Source: Acetatifactor sp. | GTDB taxonomy: Bacteria > Bacillota > Clostridia > Lachnospirales > Lachnospiraceae | Length of the DNA: 7,318 nt | Direction: 5' to 3' | NCBI GenBank assembly: GCA_016303085.1 | Contig: JAEDMI010000125.1 | Span: forward strand, 1 to 7,318 | Shown here: in pieces, positions 6,031 through 7,318 of the stretch | How positions within the stretch are numbered: position 1 is the first letter of the stretch | Layout of the letters: each line of letters begins with the position of its first letter | Program-made: the position numbers and the translations under genes | Notes under the pieces: generated by a model | Database searches by the model: none | What the model was told of the DNA's origin: nothing | The model's input: only the letters and a program-made list of their open reading frames with translations

Positions 6031-6270
6031 CAGTGAACGGAAAGAGTACTTTTTCAGAAAAGATGTCAGAGAGAGAGCGCCGGCGAGCTGAAAGCGTTCT
6101 TCATCGGGGAAAAGGGAAGTGCATCCGGGAGCAGGTTCGGAGAGTGCCGCAGGGGCGGCGGGTAGACGGACACGTGAGCGCGCGTTAAGCGATTGAGAGA
6201 AGGGCATGTTGCCCTTAATTAGAGTGGAACCGCGGAAAATTCGTCTCTAAAGATGGATTTTCCGCGTTTT
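6031..6270 (+). promoter_or_regulatory. T-box riboswitch sensing tRNA-Cys
   Basis: This leader RNA reads the charging state of tRNA-Cys and controls termination before cysE. Stem I can be drawn: CGGA/TCCG base (6038-6041 with 6124-6127); a specifier loop with AGTA (6045-6048) facing GAA (6116-6118), the loop-E arrangement of T-boxes; CTTTTTC/GGAAAAG (6049-6055 with 6108-6114); GATG/CATC (6062-6065 with 6102-6105); and AGAGCGC/GCGTTCT (6074-6080 with 6094-6100). The specifier codon is TGC (6120-6122), cysteine. A hairpin AAGGGC/GCCCTT (6200-6216) precedes the T-box. The antiterminator is TTAGAG/CTCTAA (6219-6224 with 6245-6250) with the bulge TGGAACC (6225-6231). Its TGGA pairs with the UCCA end expected of tRNA-Cys (discriminator U73), agreeing independently with the codon. 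Uncharged tRNA should stabilise the antiterminator and turn on cysE-cysS. Confidence 0.95.
6231..6270 (+). terminator. T-box regulated terminator
   Basis: A perfect 10-bp stem, CGCGGAAAAT (6231-6240) with ATTTTCCGCG (6257-6266), is followed by TTTT and further T-rich sequence. Its left arm overlaps the antiterminator (6219-6250), so the two structures exclude each other. It is the default OFF structure when tRNA-Cys is charged. Confidence 0.93.
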
Positions 6271-6369
6271 GTTTGTGGCAGACAAAAACTGTGTCCTTGC
6301 GTATACTTTGGCTTACCGGAGATTTGCAGGGAAATTCTTTGAATTGAGATGTGAGGTGAGGATTGAACT

Positions 6370-7071
6370 ATGGGATTTATCGGTAATGTGAAGGAAGAAA
6401 TCAGGATTATCAGAGAACGTGATCCGGCTATCCATTCTTCCATGGAAGTGTTTTTGTATCCCAGCTTCAAGGTCATGATACACTATCGGATTGCGCACAG
6501 GCTGTATGAAAAAGGACATTATTTCTGGGCCAGATGGGTGTCTCAGCGTGGGGTGAGAAAGACGGGTATTGAGATTCATCCCGGTGCAAAGATAGGAAAG
6601 GGGTTTTTTATCGACCACGGAAACGGTGTCATCATCGGTGAAACGACCATTATCGGTGACAACGTGACCCTGTATCAGGGGGTTACTCTGGGGGGCACGG
6701 GGAAGGAACACGGCAAGCGTCATCCCACCATCGGAAACAATGTGATGATTAGTGCCGGAGCCAAGGTGCTGGGCTCCTTTACCATCGGGGATAACTCTAA
6801 GATAGGAGCGGGCAGCGTGGTTTTGAGTGAGGTGCCGCCAAACTCCACGGTGGTAGGTGTACCGGGCAGGGTGGTAAAGCGGGGCAATGCAGCTCTGCCG
6901 CAGGATACTATGAACCAGACCGACCTTCCGGATCCCGTGAAGGAGGATATTGCAAATCTGCAATATGCCAATTCGGAGCTTACCAATAGAGTGCTGGAAC
7001 TGGAAAAGGAGCTTCGCATAATGCACAGGAAAGAAGCGGCAGGGACAGCCGACAACATCAGGCAGCAATAA
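6370..7071 (+). CDS. cysE: Serine O-acetyltransferase
   Basis: CysE converts L-serine and acetyl-CoA to O-acetylserine, the first committed step of cysteine synthesis. The 233-residue protein opens with a helical region containing RERDPA (15-20). A left-handed beta-helix of hexapeptide repeats follows at about 66-170 (IHPGAKIGKG, IGETTIIGDN, IGNNVMISAG, IGDNSKIGAG). The DHG motif at 82-84 carries the likely general base His83, with Glu68 in GIEIHP at the position of the E. coli dyad aspartate. LGGTGKEHGKRHPTIG (107-122) is the conserved acetyl-CoA/serine region. Beyond the beta-helix a charged tail (about 190-222) with a leucine-spaced, coiled-coil-like pattern ends RQQ, without the C-terminal isoleucine that inserts into CysK in classical cysteine synthase complexes. 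GAGGTGAGG at 6353-6361 is a strong ribosome binding site, 8 bases before ATG. Control is by the T-box, and cysS follows after 21 bases. Confidence 0.96.
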   Translation: MGFIGNVKEEIRIIRERDPAIHSSMEVFLYPSFKVMIHYRIAHRLYEKGHYFWARWVSQRGVRKTGIEIHPGAKIGKGFFIDHGNGVIIGETTIIGDNVTLYQGVTLGGTGKEHGKRHPTIGNNVMISAGAKVLGSFTIGDNSKIGAGSVVLSEVPPNSTVVGVPGRVVKRGNAALPQDTMNQTDLPDPVKEDIANLQYANSELTNRVLELEKELRIMHRKEAAGTADNIRQQ

Positions 7072-7080
7072 AGACAAAGC

Positions 7081-7085
7081 GGAGG
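7081..7085 (+). promoter_or_regulatory. Ribosome binding site fixing the cysS start
   Basis: GGAGG (7081-7085) is followed by two in-frame ATG codons at 7087 and 7093. Spacing is 1 base to the first and 7 bases to the second, so translation should begin at 7093. Confidence 0.82.
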
Positions 7086-7092
7086 AATGAAA

Positions 7093-7318
7093 ATGGAGAA
7101 CAAGCTGTTTTTTTACAATACCTTAACAAAAAAAGTGGAGCAATTTGTGCCAAATGCAGACGGAAAGGTGGCTATGTATACCTGCGGCCCTACGGTCTAT
7201 CACTTTGCCCATATCGGAAATCTGAGAAGCTATATCATGGAGGATTTGTTGGAAAAGACTCTTCGTTACATCGGTTACGACGTGAAACGAGTGATGAACA
7301 TAACAGATGTGGGACATC
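7093..7318 (+). CDS. cysS: Cysteinyl-tRNA synthetase, N-terminal part (runs off the edge)
   Basis: The first 75 codons are present. This class I synthetase attaches cysteine to tRNA-Cys in the cytoplasm. The sequence opens MENKLFFYNTLTKKVEQF, typical of CysS (xxYNTLTxxxExF). It continues with MYTCGPTVYHFAHIGNLR, which holds the zinc-binding cysteine of the CGPTVY motif and the class I HIGH signature in the form HIGN. YDVKRVMNITDVGH is the next conserved block; the NITDVGH form differs from the more common TDVDDK/TDIDDK and points to a divergent CysS branch. The KMSKS loop and anticodon-binding domain lie outside the window. Its position 21 bases after cysE behind a tRNA-Cys T-box supports the call, since the same charged tRNA it makes would repress its own transcription. 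Confidence 0.93.
   Translation, partial: MENKLFFYNTLTKKVEQFVPNADGKVAMYTCGPTVYHFAHIGNLRSYIMEDLLEKTLRYIGYDVKRVMNITDVGH

Noticed and set aside
1..7318. CRISPR arrays, IS ends, phage or defence genes
   Set aside because: No spaced direct repeats, terminal inverted repeats, transposase, integrase or toxin-like frames could be found.

Overview
The window reads as a piece of a Gram-positive Clostridia chromosome, most probably a Lachnospiraceae-like species. The grounds are AGGAGG-type ribosome binding sites, SigA-type promoters with 17-bp spacers, a tRNA gene without an encoded CCA, a T-box leader, use of a TTG start codon, and the protein families themselves. Every gene is on the + strand. No phage, IS, CRISPR or plasmid gene is visible. 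This is mostly core genome with a few unusual details, and I did not find a convincing new multi-gene system.

Layout. Positions 2-172 are the last 56 codons of a GH2 beta-galactosidase. A non-coding stretch (173-413) follows, holding a 16-bp imperfect hairpin of unknown meaning. Next is a self-contained tRNA-Pro(AGG) unit with a strong promoter (414-442), the tRNA (456-530) and a Rho-independent terminator (535-566). Positions 641-3663 hold two closely spaced RNA genes. The first encodes an RlmD/TrmA-family 23S rRNA m5U methyltransferase that lacks the usual TRAM domain. The second encodes a DEAD-box RNA helicase (TTG start) whose basic C-terminal tail is built from 54-bp tandem repeats. A promoter overlapping the helicase stop codon drives a polytopic membrane protein resembling GT-C-fold glycosyltransferases (about 3755-5353). 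Then comes ispF of the MEP isoprenoid pathway (5439-5975), with an added cysteine-rich C-terminus.

The last part is a cysteine regulon. A promoter (5986-6014) leads into a complete tRNA-Cys T-box riboswitch (about 6031-6270). It has a UGC specifier, a UGGA acceptor-pairing sequence, and mutually exclusive antiterminator and terminator structures. Downstream are cysE (serine O-acetyltransferase, 6370-7071) and the start of cysS (cysteinyl-tRNA synthetase, 7093 to the edge). When uncharged tRNA-Cys accumulates, the leader should let transcription pass into cysE, the first step of cysteine synthesis, and into cysS, which charges the tRNA.
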